A stretch of DNA of 64,000 bases from Xenorhabdus lircayensis. Its GTDB lineage: Bacteria; Pseudomonadota; Gammaproteobacteria; Enterobacterales; Enterobacteriaceae. Where the stretch lies: assembly GCF_016306625.1 (NCBI RefSeq), contig NZ_JACOII010000020.1, positions 156,413-220,412 of the forward strand, given 5' to 3'. Under the pieces are notes generated by a model. That model made no database searches and had not been told where the DNA came from. It was given only the letters and a program-made list of their open reading frames with translations. Shown in pieces: positions 1 to 7,558 of this stretch (position 1 is its first letter; each line of letters opens with the position of its first letter). Both the position numbers and the translations under genes were made by a program.

Positions 1-971
1 GGGCATCTTCCGGTGTTACGACAGTCGTGGATGCCGGTAGCACCGGTGCGGATGATATCGACCATTTTTATACTGTGGCGCGCAAGGCCAAAACGCATGT
101 CTATGCCTTTTTGAATATCGCCCGCACAGGCATCTGCCGCCAAAACGAGCTGGCTGACATGGCTCAGATCGACAATGAACGCCTGCAAAATGCCGTCAGG
201 CGCCACAAAGGCTTTATCATCGGACTGAAAGCGCGTATGAGCAAAAGCGTGATTGGCGACAATCGCCTTCTGCCACTTATCAAAGCCAAAATCATGCAAA
301 GAGCGAACGGATTGCCGCTAATGGTGCATATTGGGAACCCTCCGCCCAATCTGGAAGATATTGCCGACTTGCTGACCAAAGGCGATATCATCACTCACTG
401 TTTTAACGGCAAACCCAACCGTATCCTTGATGATGCCGGTAACCTGAAGCAAGCCATTCAGAGGGCACTGGCGCGAGGCGTGATTCTGGATGTAGGGCAT
501 GGTACAGAAAGCCTCAGCTTCTCCGTTGCCGAGCAAGCCATCAAATTCGGTGCCCATCCTCACATGATCAGTTCGGATATCTACCAAAGAAACCGTGTTG
601 GCGGGCCGGTCTACAGCCTCGCGACTGTGATGACGAAATTCCTCAACATGGGATTGTCTCCCGAATACATTCTTAATTGCGTGACAATCAACGCGGCAAA
701 TTTGCTCCATCTACCACGTAAAGGGCGATTGGAACGAGGCTATGACGGCGATATCACAATTTTTGAACTGAAAAACCAACGCATTAAACTTGTCGATGCA
801 GAGGGTCAAATCAGGATTGGCACGCAACAATTTATTCCCATTGCAGCCATCATCGCGGGAGTTCATATCGTCGTAGCAGAAAATGCAGCAGCGAAAAACA
901 TGTCGGCGGAAAATATACCTACCCAAAATGCAGCTACGGGAAGGAGCAGAGTCAATGGCATCTCTCTATGA
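1..971 (+). CDS. Amidohydrolase/deacetylase-family metallohydrolase (5' end outside window)
   Basis: The frame is open from the first bases, so the true start lies upstream and about 322 C-terminal residues are present. The protein fits the dihydroorotase-like amidohydrolase/deacetylase family that sits with DgaE-type lyases. Visible metal-site candidates are the lysine in GLKARMSK (usually carboxylated in this superfamily), the histidines in MVHIGNPP and THCFNGKP, and the aspartate in ISSDIYQRN. The last about 30 residues, after IVVAENAAAKN, are low in complexity and overlap the region just before the next gene. It ends 14 nt inside the following coding region, which suggests translational coupling. 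In related clusters this pair accompanies a KDPG-type aldolase and DUF4310-4312 membrane proteins; those would lie upstream, outside the window. The exact substrate is unknown. Confidence 0.85.
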   Translation, partial: ASSGVTTVVDAGSTGADDIDHFYTVARKAKTHVYAFLNIARTGICRQNELADMAQIDNERLQNAVRRHKGFIIGLKARMSKSVIGDNRLLPLIKAKIMQRANGLPLMVHIGNPPPNLEDIADLLTKGDIITHCFNGKPNRILDDAGNLKQAIQRALARGVILDVGHGTESLSFSVAEQAIKFGAHPHMISSDIYQRNRVGGPVYSLATVMTKFLNMGLSPEYILNCVTINAANLLHLPRKGRLERGYDGDITIFELKNQRIKLVDAEGQIRIGTQQFIPIAAIIAGVHIVVAENAAAKNMSAENIPTQNAATGRSRVNGISL

Positions 972-2070
972 AAAATACCAGCTACGTCAAGTGATCAACG
1001 CTGCCGGACGTATGACAGCATTGGGTGTATCAACGCCTTCCGATGACGTTATTGCGCAGATCACGTTAGGGTTGAAACACTATTTTGAGATGGATGATTT
1101 GGTGGATAAAACAGGCGATTACATCGCTAAATTACTCAGCGTGGAAAGCGCCGTTATCGTTTCTTGTGCCTCTGCCGGAATCGCGCAATCTGTGGCTGCG
1201 GCTATTATCAAGGATGATAATGATTTACTGCTTAACCTGCACAATTCAGATAAATCAGTTCCTCGTGAAATCATCCTGCCCAAAGGGCATAACGTGAATT
1301 TTGGCGCCCCCGTTGAAACCATGATTACATTGGGAGGCGGTAACGTTATTGAAGCGGGCTTCGCCAATGAATGCAGTGCGACACAGATCGCCAATAAAAT
1401 CACGCCCCAAACCGCTGCCATCCTCTATATCAAGTCACACCATACCGTGCAAAAAAGTATGCTGACCGTGGCAGATGCCGCCCACGTTGCACAAGCACAC
1501 AACTTGCCTCTGATTGTGGATGCTGCTGCTGAGGAAGATTTAACCCTCTATTATCAGCAAGGGGCAGATTTAGTGATCTACAGTGGCGCCAAAGCGCTTG
1601 AAGGCCCCACCAGCGGGTTGGTTATCGGCAAACAGCCTTATATCGGATGGGTCAAACGACAGCGTCACGGTATCGGGCGCGCCATGAAAATTGGCAAGGA
1701 AGGCATTCTCGGCCTGACATTGGCCATCGAAAAGCATCTCAATGAGGCAAAAGAAACAGGCGAAGAGATGGTGGCAAGAATGACGCCGTTTATTGAAAGA
1801 TTGAACCGTATTACTGGCGTCTCCGCCAAAGTCATTTGGGACAGTGCCGGCCGTAATATTGCCCGTACTGAGATCACGTTTGATGAGCAGCTAATCGGCA
1901 AAAATACGTTTGAAATTCTGGCACGACTCCGGCAAGGCAATACTGTGATCTACTTTCGGGAATACAAAGCCAATGAAGGCAAAATCGAAGTAGATATCCG
2001 TAGTGTAACATCGGTTCAACTTAATACGATTGCAACGGAAATCAGGCGGATGGTGATGGGTGGAAAGTAA
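955..2070 (+). CDS. dgaE: DgaE-like PLP-dependent ammonia lyase (SelA-fold)
   Basis: A 371-aa PLP enzyme of the SelA/DgaE group; Salmonella DgaE removes ammonia from D-glucosaminate-6-phosphate. I place the start at the ATG at 955, behind a good ribosome site (AAGGAG), giving MASLYEKYQL; the frame is open further upstream but that part overlaps the preceding gene. The likely PLP lysine is K213 in YSGAKALEGP, and D189 in LIVDAAAEEDL is the expected partner of the pyridine nitrogen. INAAGRMTALG near the N-terminus is typical of the group. It overlaps the metallohydrolase gene and is probably its last partner, since no aldolase gene follows. Family assignment is firm; the exact substrate is inferred. 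Confidence 0.82.
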   Translation: MASLYEKYQLRQVINAAGRMTALGVSTPSDDVIAQITLGLKHYFEMDDLVDKTGDYIAKLLSVESAVIVSCASAGIAQSVAAAIIKDDNDLLLNLHNSDKSVPREIILPKGHNVNFGAPVETMITLGGGNVIEAGFANECSATQIANKITPQTAAILYIKSHHTVQKSMLTVADAAHVAQAHNLPLIVDAAAEEDLTLYYQQGADLVIYSGAKALEGPTSGLVIGKQPYIGWVKRQRHGIGRAMKIGKEGILGLTLAIEKHLNEAKETGEEMVARMTPFIERLNRITGVSAKVIWDSAGRNIARTEITFDEQLIGKNTFEILARLRQGNTVIYFREYKANEGKIEVDIRSVTSVQLNTIATEIRRMVMGGK

Positions 2071-2226
2071 TACCCAATATCTCCTCTTCTTTAAAAAATA
2101 AGGCTATTTTGCAACAGGATTGTGAAAGATGCCTAAATCCTTTTACACACCATTATTAACGTTTGATCTAGTCCAAAACTGAATGCAGGAGGATCAGAAA
2201 TGGATCTCGATTGTAGATCTAATAGG

Positions 2227-2255
2227 GTATAAACCCGTATAATGCGGGTTTATAC
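2227..2255. terminator. Strong hairpin downstream of yafQ
   Basis: Perfect 11-bp inverted repeat GTATAAACCCG / CGGGTTTATAC around a 7-nt loop. It lies between the convergent ends of the dgaE-like gene and the dinJ-yafQ unit, so it can serve as a bidirectional terminator. Confidence 0.5.
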
Positions 2256-2263
2256 TTAACAAA

Positions 2264-2279
2264 TGGGACCACGGTCCCA
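2264..2279. repeat. TGGGACC-AC-GGTCCCA hairpin at the end of yafQ
   Basis: A 7-bp perfect inverted repeat that begins 4 nt past the stop codon of the yafQ remnant. Almost the same sequence (GTGGGACCATGGTCCCAC) follows the second toxin-antitoxin module at 42911. It may be a terminator or a shared cassette boundary. Confidence 0.45.
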
Positions 2280-2283
2280 CCCA

Positions 2284-2561
2284 TTAGAACAGGTCAGAGT
2301 GGGTTCCTGTTCGTTCGAATCGAAGCAGGTTATCAGTAATTTTGTAGATAAGAATCCAGTCTGGTTCTATGTGAGCATCCCGATACCCATTGTAGTTACC
2401 TTGTAGCGGGTGATCTTTGTATACGACTGGTAAAGGTAGCTCGTCGTTAATTAGGAGCCTCATAAGCTCTTTAAGTTTGCTCATATCTTTATGGTGCTTC
2501 TGAGCTTCTTCACATCCCTCTGGAACTGGCCTGAGTATTCAATCTCCCTTTGTGTAGTCAT
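2284..2561 (-). pseudogene. yafQ: YafQ toxin (mRNA interferase), frameshifted
   Basis: The ATG at 2561 opens a frame reading MTTQREIEYSGQFQRDVKK, as in E. coli YafQ, then shifts: one base appears missing near 2505 and the frame hits TGA at the ATG of MSKLKEL. From 2484 to 2284 the second frame is clearly YafQ (KDHPLQGNYNGYRDAHIEPDW, then LLRFERTGTHSDLF). The catalytic region is intact in that frame, including the two histidines, the D-W pair, the arginine and the final H and F known from E. coli YafQ. YafQ is a ribosome-dependent endonuclease of the RelE fold. The start lies 6 nt past the dinJ stop, the usual arrangement. The antitoxin frame is intact, so toxin loss without antitoxin loss is the likely state. 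A sequencing error is the alternative. Confidence 0.85.
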
Positions 2562-2567
2562 GGTCTA

Positions 2568-2828
2568 TCAGATACCCAGTTTATCAAAGAGATCATCGGC
2601 ATCTTTCGCTTTATGAACATCTAAGCCTTTCTCACTATTGGCAATGGTTTTAGCTGTAATCCCGTTAGGGATGCTCATATCGAATGGTATAGCCTTTTCC
2701 TTGGCTACTTTGGTCAGAGTAATACGTATTAGATCGGACACGGTTAAACCCATGCCAGCAAGCACTTCAGCAGCCTCATTTTTTAGTCTTTCGTCTATAC
2801 GAGCACGAACAAACGCATTTGCAGCCAT
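2568..2828 (-). CDS. dinJ: DinJ antitoxin (RelB/DinJ family)
   Basis: An 86-aa protein, the same length as E. coli DinJ and nearly collinear with it: it starts MAANAFVRARID and ends KAKDADDLFDKLGI. The N-terminal part is a ribbon-helix-helix DNA-binding domain; the C-terminal tail wraps and blocks YafQ. The frame is open 14 codons further upstream, but AGGAGG sits just before the ATG at 2828 and fixes the start there. A perfect 18-bp palindrome at 2862-2879 lies about 35 bp upstream and is the likely autoregulatory operator. The partner toxin gene directly downstream is frameshifted. Confidence 0.93.
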   Translation of the reverse strand: MAANAFVRARIDERLKNEAAEVLAGMGLTVSDLIRITLTKVAKEKAIPFDMSIPNGITAKTIANSEKGLDVHKAKDADDLFDKLGI

Positions 2829-2861
2829 GTTAAACCTCCTGTGTTGGTTAATAATTAGACT

Positions 2862-2879
2862 GTAGCTCAATTGAGCTAC
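2862..2879. promoter_or_regulatory. Palindromic operator of dinJ-yafQ
   Basis: Perfect palindrome GTAGCTCAATTGAGCTAC placed in the promoter region of dinJ. RelB/DinJ antitoxins bind such inverted repeats as dimers. It is not a LexA box: the CTGT-N8-ACAG spacing is absent. Confidence 0.65.
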
Positions 2880-2918
2880 GCTAACAAATATGGATGCAAA
2901 TTAATCAAAATTCGCTTA

Positions 2919-3125
2919 TCACGCTTGAATCATCGCGTCTTTCAGGTTTTCCGCTTGACCAACCCAGGAGTAATGTTGGCCGTTATATTCGAATTTAACA
3001 GCCCATTGACCATCATCACCAGTGGATTCATCTATGGAGATGTCGTCATCCAGCGCTTCATTCCCATCGCTTTGAATAATAATATTAGGAGACTCTCTCC
3101 GACCACTTACCCCAAGGCATCAGCT
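2919..3125 (-). pseudogene. Fragment of an unrecognised acidic protein
   Basis: On the minus strand a frame opens after a TGA and ends at 2919 with a protein-like stretch of about 65 residues containing SGRRESPN, IQSDGNEALDDD, and VKFEYNGQHYSWVGQ followed by AENLKDAMIQA. It has no ATG start and codon use looks coding, so it is probably the 3' end of a lost gene. I do not recognise the family; the tail resembles small immunity or structural proteins of toxin and phage loci, but that is a guess. Confidence 0.4.
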
Positions 3126-3157
3126 GCAAATGCCATATAGCGTTTGTCGGCATTTTA

Positions 3158-4237
3158 TTAACATGAAAAGTCTATCCAGTTTTCATCAATCAATCTGGCT
3201 TTATAAAAAAACATATTAAGTGATGTATCAAATTCTATCTTATTTTTATCCGTAAGATCGAAATCTATTGTGTCTTTGATGTTTGTTGAGTAAATGAGTT
3301 TATTCCCAAGATATGGGTAACTGACTTTATCAGTAAACCACGGGGCTGAATGGGCAATGACAAAAAATTTTTTCTCATCAATGTTACCGGAAATAGATTT
3401 AACGCCGCCTTTTTTTAGGATTATTTTTTCTTTTTTAGCTACTGGCATTATTTCTCTAGATTTTTTACTATCTATCTCATAAAAAGGATTGAACTTATCA
3501 AGAGTTATTTTATCACTATTTAAATCATTTAACTTTGATAAATCAAATAAAAAAACCCTCTCTCCTGTTGACAGAAAAAACAAGTGAGATTGTTCACCAT
3601 ACACTTGATACATATCATGAATTCCATCTTCCCAAATGGGATCCTCATTACAAAAATTATACTCTTTACATCTTAAATAATAATCTTTTATATCGTATGT
3701 TGCTTCTAGTTTCAGTTTAGCCTTACCAGAAATAACATGATAAGAGTATTTATTAATAGATGTATAACCACCTGCATAAATCTTTTTATTAGTATGATCA
3801 TAAACAACCGAATGGGCATAAGTTAATGCAGACCATTGTGTATCACCTGAATTTTGTTTTACATTATCACCCTCATGTAATAATAAACCAACCCACCCTT
3901 TTGAATCAGCGATAACCACATTTCCATCAGGTAGTGGGAGAGCTGAGTGTATATTTGTTTTATAACCTGAAATCTCTTTATGGAATAACACTTCCTTATT
4001 ATTTGTTAATGCATATATAATAACCCCATTCTCTGTTATTGACATGACTGATTTTTTTCCACGATATATAACTGGTTTTACTTCTGCCATAAACTTTGTT
4101 TCTGGTGACTCCCAGATTAAATCATTATTTTCAATCATGACCTTTTGACTTGTTAGAATAAATTTGAATATTTGTATTTTATTTACCCCTTGATTACCAA
4201 TAATCAGATACTTATAATCATTATTATTTTTATTCAT
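3158..4237 (-). CDS. Unrecognised protein, possible beta-propeller
   Basis: About 359 residues counted from the ATG at 4237 (MNKNNNDYKYLIIGNQGVNK), which follows a GGGG ribosome site; an in-frame ATG 15 nt upstream is the alternative. I see no signal peptide or membrane segment. Repeated short blocks of beta-strand character with glycine turns (SVMSITENGVIIYAL, LPLPDGNVVIADSKGWVGLLL, VVYDHTNKKIYAGGY, THSDKITL-like links) suggest a WD/NHL-like propeller with about six blades. It is AT-rich compared with the core genes and stands alone between a gene fragment and an empty region, so horizontal transfer is likely. No function can be assigned. Confidence 0.6.
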   Translation of the reverse strand: MNKNNNDYKYLIIGNQGVNKIQIFKFILTSQKVMIENNDLIWESPETKFMAEVKPVIYRGKKSVMSITENGVIIYALTNNKEVLFHKEISGYKTNIHSALPLPDGNVVIADSKGWVGLLLHEGDNVKQNSGDTQWSALTYAHSVVYDHTNKKIYAGGYTSINKYSYHVISGKAKLKLEATYDIKDYYLRCKEYNFCNEDPIWEDGIHDMYQVYGEQSHLFFLSTGERVFLFDLSKLNDLNSDKITLDKFNPFYEIDSKKSREIMPVAKKEKIILKKGGVKSISGNIDEKKFFVIAHSAPWFTDKVSYPYLGNKLIYSTNIKDTIDFDLTDKNKIEFDTSLNMFFYKARLIDENWIDFSC

Positions 4238-4487
4238 AAAATGCCCCATCAATATGATATTTATGGAATATAAAAATACATAAATGTGTTCAATGTATTA
4301 TAAATAAACTTAGGAAATGTACTTTAGCGGCTATTAATCTTAGAGCTTTAAGTATAGCACATATTCCAGAGAGGCAAGCTGAGGCCCCCGATTATTCAAG
4401 GAGTCGAAGGAGATCTGGTATCAGAATAAAAACATGAATACTTAAATAACAAGTAGAAAGAAATTATTACAATTCCTATATTTCATA

Positions 4488-4707
4488 CCCCAGGAAAAAC
4501 AGGTGTGGGTTCTGGCTCGATGCTAAAAATGCAGCATCCGGCGCGCTGATTCACGGCTTGGATGAAGCAATGGTACAGACGGCCCTGAGTGTCGCGGCAG
4601 CCTCCAATCTGTTATCGTCCTCTCTGGGGGCGCTATCTCTGACGTATCATGGCCTGCCTCTTTCAGAAAAGATTTACAAGATCTTCAATAAAGAGGAAAC
4701 CGCATGA
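4488..4707 (+). pseudogene. 3' remnant of an unrecognised gene ahead of the M20 operon
   Basis: A frame with no start codon reads FWLDAKNAASGALIHGLDE, then MVQTALSVAAASNLLSSSLG and ends YKIFNKEETA. Its TGA overlaps the ATG of the next small gene (ATGA at 4704), typical of operons. The 5' part is missing; upstream sequence is AT-rich and non-coding. Alanine- and serine-rich helices fit the end of a transporter or an enzyme, but I do not recognise it. Confidence 0.5.
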
Positions 4708-4859
4708 GAAGTATCATTATCGATATAAGGCTGGTTCTCGTGGCGATAATGTTCGCTATGTTTACCCAGACGCTAATATCGGGGATCGTCATTTTCATGG
4801 TCGTTTCCACCTGCTGCTGCTTCGGTGCTTCTATCGTTCTCAAATTGGATTCAGCATAA
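4704..4859 (+). CDS. 51-aa hydrophobic membrane peptide
   Basis: Begins MRSIIIDIRLVLVAIMFAMF and contains one or two hydrophobic segments with a CCC cluster; ends KLDSA. Its ATG overlaps the stop of the upstream fragment (ATGA) and its stop lies 14 nt before the GTG of the M20 gene, with the ribosome site AAAGGGGGT in between. The tight spacing argues for a real operon member, perhaps a small transporter subunit. The family is not recognised. Confidence 0.5.
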   Translation: MRSIIIDIRLVLVAIMFAMFTQTLISGIVIFMVVSTCCCFGASIVLKLDSA

Positions 4860-4873
4860 AAGGGGGTAATCTA

Positions 4874-6055
4874 GTGAACAAGAATAAATATAACGTGAGT
4901 GAAAAACTGTTTGTATTGAAAGAATTCAGCAAAAAAACACGGCAAAATCTACATAAAATCCCTGAATTATCCGGTCAGGAACTTAAAACTTCTCAGTATT
5001 GCCGTGATCTAATGACCCGTTTTGGCTATACCATCAAAACCTATGAAGGCTATACCGGTTTTATTGCCGACTTAATCACTGATCCAGAAAAACCCCTGAT
5101 TGCATTCCGTGCTGACATGGATGCCCTTGCCATGCCCGATATGACCAACAATGAACATCGCTCAGTTCATGAAGGTTGTGCCCATAACTGCGGTCATGAT
5201 ACTCATATGACCATCGCCCTGACCGCAGCCAATTATTTGTCACAACATCAGGATGAAATGAGTGCCAATGTGCGTTTCATCTTCCAGATGGCCGAAGAAG
5301 ACATGCGCGTTCCGGGGGCGGATAAAATGGTCGAACTGGGTTGTGTGGAAGGCGTGGGTGAAGTGTACGCCCTGCATAATAACGGAGCACAGGAAACCGG
5401 ATGTATCAGTTTCAATGCGGGAGTGATGACATCATGGGGATCAACATGGACGCTGGATATATACGGTGTTTCCGCTCACGGCTCAACGCCCCAGAAAGGG
5501 TTGGATGCCATTCGCGAAGCCAGCCGTATCCTTGATTACATGGATTATATCATTGCCAAGAAAACCGATCCTTTCAGCCCTGCGGTATTCAGTTGCGGCA
5601 TGATCAGGGGAGGAACCATCCCCAATGCCGTAGCCGACCACGTTCAGGCTCGGGGAACTATCCGGGCAATGGATAAAGAAACAGACCAAATCCTGAAAAA
5701 CAGCTTTCAAGAAATTATTGCCCGTAGTGAATCGGGAGGGTTCAAAACCACCATCATCCATGACAGCTATCCCGCAGTGGAAAACCACTCTCAGGCACAT
5801 CAGCGCATTCTGGAAGCCGCGGGCAAATTCCTGCCAACCGAGCATATCGAGTCAAATAGCCGCCCCATGACAGGCAGCGAAGATTTCAGCTACATGATCA
5901 ACGCCACCAAAGATCGTATCGGCGCAATGTTCTTCCTCGGCAGCGGTAATAAAGCCAAAGGAATCGATAACTACCTACATTCTAACCCTTATTATATTGA
6001 CGATGACTGTCTGCTGGTTGGAGCACAAATCTTTATCAATCTTGTGACTCGCTAA
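4874..6055 (+). CDS. M20-family amidohydrolase/peptidase
   Basis: A 393-aa cytoplasmic metal-dependent amidohydrolase of the M20 (aminoacylase/IAL-hydrolase) family. The start is GTG at 4874 because AAAGGGGGT lies just upstream; the longer frame reaching back to 4649 runs over another coding frame. Typical blocks follow in order: HKIPELSGQE, FRADMDALAM (metal-bridging Asp region), HNCGHDTHM (metal Cys/His), MAEEDMRVPGADKMVELG (catalytic Glu pair), YALHNNG, a dimerisation domain starting near SFNAGVMTSWGS, and SRPMTGSEDFSYM (last metal His replaced by the usual SEDF context). It probably removes an acyl group from an amino acid or dipeptide. Its upstream operon partners are one small membrane peptide and one truncated gene. 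Confidence 0.85.
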   Translation: MNKNKYNVSEKLFVLKEFSKKTRQNLHKIPELSGQELKTSQYCRDLMTRFGYTIKTYEGYTGFIADLITDPEKPLIAFRADMDALAMPDMTNNEHRSVHEGCAHNCGHDTHMTIALTAANYLSQHQDEMSANVRFIFQMAEEDMRVPGADKMVELGCVEGVGEVYALHNNGAQETGCISFNAGVMTSWGSTWTLDIYGVSAHGSTPQKGLDAIREASRILDYMDYIIAKKTDPFSPAVFSCGMIRGGTIPNAVADHVQARGTIRAMDKETDQILKNSFQEIIARSESGGFKTTIIHDSYPAVENHSQAHQRILEAAGKFLPTEHIESNSRPMTGSEDFSYMINATKDRIGAMFFLGSGNKAKGIDNYLHSNPYYIDDDCLLVGAQIFINLVTR

Positions 6056-6151
6056 TTATTCCTCGCGTCCGGTAATAGCAACCGGACGCGATATCATTCA
6101 AGGGTATCGGGTAATGTCAAGGATATGACTCTTTATATTATTATTTTAATA

Positions 6152-7063
6152 TTAAGACAGATTATATTTTGTTACTTGATAACTCCCTTCTACGAAGCCT
6201 ATCATTCTTGGTACTCGAACTTCAGGGCGAAATAATCCATTAATAATCAGGTTAATTTCTTCATCACTGCGTGCTGAGAGAAGTTCTTTCTTATCATCTT
6301 CGTTTTCCAATTCCCTTATAACATGAATAATAGAATACAATAATCCATTAAGGGAGTGATAAAAACCTGAAAAAGAACTTTTGCCTCTACATAACTTTCT
6401 TGCTCTAAATTGTGCTTTTGAAGAGTCACTGATCTTAAGACGCTCGAACAACCGCTTACAACAAAAAGGTTGACCGAGATGCTTCTTAGGCATTAAATTA
6501 TCAAACAACACCATAGAAGAATGCATTAGTGAAATATTATCTCCAGAATACCTTATTCGATAAAAATAATTTCCAAAGACGCTTTTGGTTTTTTTTGGGA
6601 TTATTCCTACCTCAAGTGAAAAAAACACATAATCATCATTCCCCAGTCGACTTATATCTTTAACACTTGAGTTATACTTATTAAATGAAATTTTTTTCTC
6701 CTCAAGGCGAACTCTTGAGTAAAGATTCAAGTCTTTTTTAGAATTATTTAGATTATCTATAAGATATTTATCACTGACATGAACAATATAAAACTCTTTT
6801 GACTTAAAGGATTTTGCAAACTCCAACTCCTCATTTGTAAACTTACCTAAACTATTCCTCAAGTCATCTGTAATCGTCCTCATATTAAAGTGTAAATTTG
6901 GAGAATCATCATAACATTCAGTTTTGTTAAAATCGTAGATTATTTTGGATACTCCCTCTTCCGCTCTCTCGGTCATTGTCTTACTCATTCTGTCAATCGC
7001 TCGACTTGCCCAACATTGACGAGTAGCCCTTCTGAACTTATCCCAAGCATCTTTTTCATTCAT
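6152..7063 (-). CDS. OspC-like ADP-riboxanase-fold protein without ankyrin repeats
   Basis: A 303-aa protein that resembles the catalytic half of Shigella OspC3 and Chromobacterium CopC as I recall those sequences. Matching blocks: ISFNKYNSSVKDISRLGNDD followed by YVFFSLEVG (residues 125-153), FGNYFYRI (163-170), MVLFDNLM (184-191) and, near the C-terminus, NLIINGLFRPEVRVPRMIG (271-289), which parallels the OspC block ending EYHIPRM. OspC enzymes modify arginines of caspases and block pyroptosis. Two differences: the E-x-H motif is E281-x-R283 here, and the C-terminal ankyrin repeats that bind the target are absent. Ribosome site GAGGTG lies before the ATG at 7063, which overlaps the stop of a small upstream frame (ATGAATGA). 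The sequence is very AT-rich. No secretion-system genes lie in the window, except for a VgrG remnant nearby. Confidence 0.6.
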   Translation of the reverse strand: MNEKDAWDKFRRATRQCWASRAIDRMSKTMTERAEEGVSKIIYDFNKTECYDDSPNLHFNMRTITDDLRNSLGKFTNEELEFAKSFKSKEFYIVHVSDKYLIDNLNNSKKDLNLYSRVRLEEKKISFNKYNSSVKDISRLGNDDYVFFSLEVGIIPKKTKSVFGNYFYRIRYSGDNISLMHSSMVLFDNLMPKKHLGQPFCCKRLFERLKISDSSKAQFRARKLCRGKSSFSGFYHSLNGLLYSIIHVIRELENEDDKKELLSARSDEEINLIINGLFRPEVRVPRMIGFVEGSYQVTKYNLS

Positions 7064-7262
7064 ACGTCACCTCGTTATTCCTTATATATAAATCAGTATA
7101 TGAAAAAGTATCGTAGTTTCGAATAATAAGTAAATTGATAGGTGAAAAGCCAGCTAGCAGAGTTCCTATATCTTCTAATCCAGAGGCAAGGCACTGATGC
7201 CATATTACCAACTTACTGAAAATGAGCAATACCAAATTATCCTCTAAATAGTCAAACTGCAC
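7056..7262 (-). CDS. Small ORF coupled to the OspC-like gene
   Basis: A 68-aa frame (MQFDYLEDNLVLLIFSKLVI...) whose stop overlaps the start of the OspC-like gene by 8 nt, the classic layout of a chaperone or partner placed ahead of an effector. The middle part (GLEDIGTLLAGFSPINLLII) vaguely recalls CesT/Spa15-type secretion chaperones, but it is half their length. It may be a decayed chaperone or chance. Confidence 0.3.
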   Translation of the reverse strand: MQFDYLEDNLVLLIFSKLVIWHQCLASGLEDIGTLLAGFSPINLLIIRNYDTFSYTDLYIRNNEVTYE

Positions 7263-7558
7263 TTATTAATTTAATCTTCCAACAAAATAAACAAACTCCT
7301 TATTAAATTTATTTAACTATAAAAAACCATTTTTTCTATAAGGGGAAAGTATACAAATAACAACTTTTATTCATTTATCAAATAAAACAATTTCATTTTC
7401 GATATAAAAAATCAGACAACAAAATATATTAAGAATAAAAAGATAAAATTAATAGCATCACATGTAGAAATCGATTAAATATCACGCCACACTCATATAG
7501 TTTATTTAATTATTAATTTTTATAATTGTGCCAACCTTGCTAACTAACATGTTCATAT
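7263..7558. other. AT-rich gap upstream of the OspC-like gene
   Basis: About 300 bp of very AT-rich sequence with no convincing frame. It would hold the promoter of the two minus-strand genes. It ends abruptly where the GC-richer VgrG remnant begins, which looks like a recombination junction. Confidence 0.5.

Noticed and set aside
2198..2233. Micro-ORF MDLDCRSNRV behind AGGAGG near 2200
   Set aside because: Good ribosome site but only 10 codons and no partner; not supportable as a gene.
2855..2885. LexA box in the dinJ promoter
   Set aside because: The palindrome lacks the CTGT-N8-ACAG spacing.
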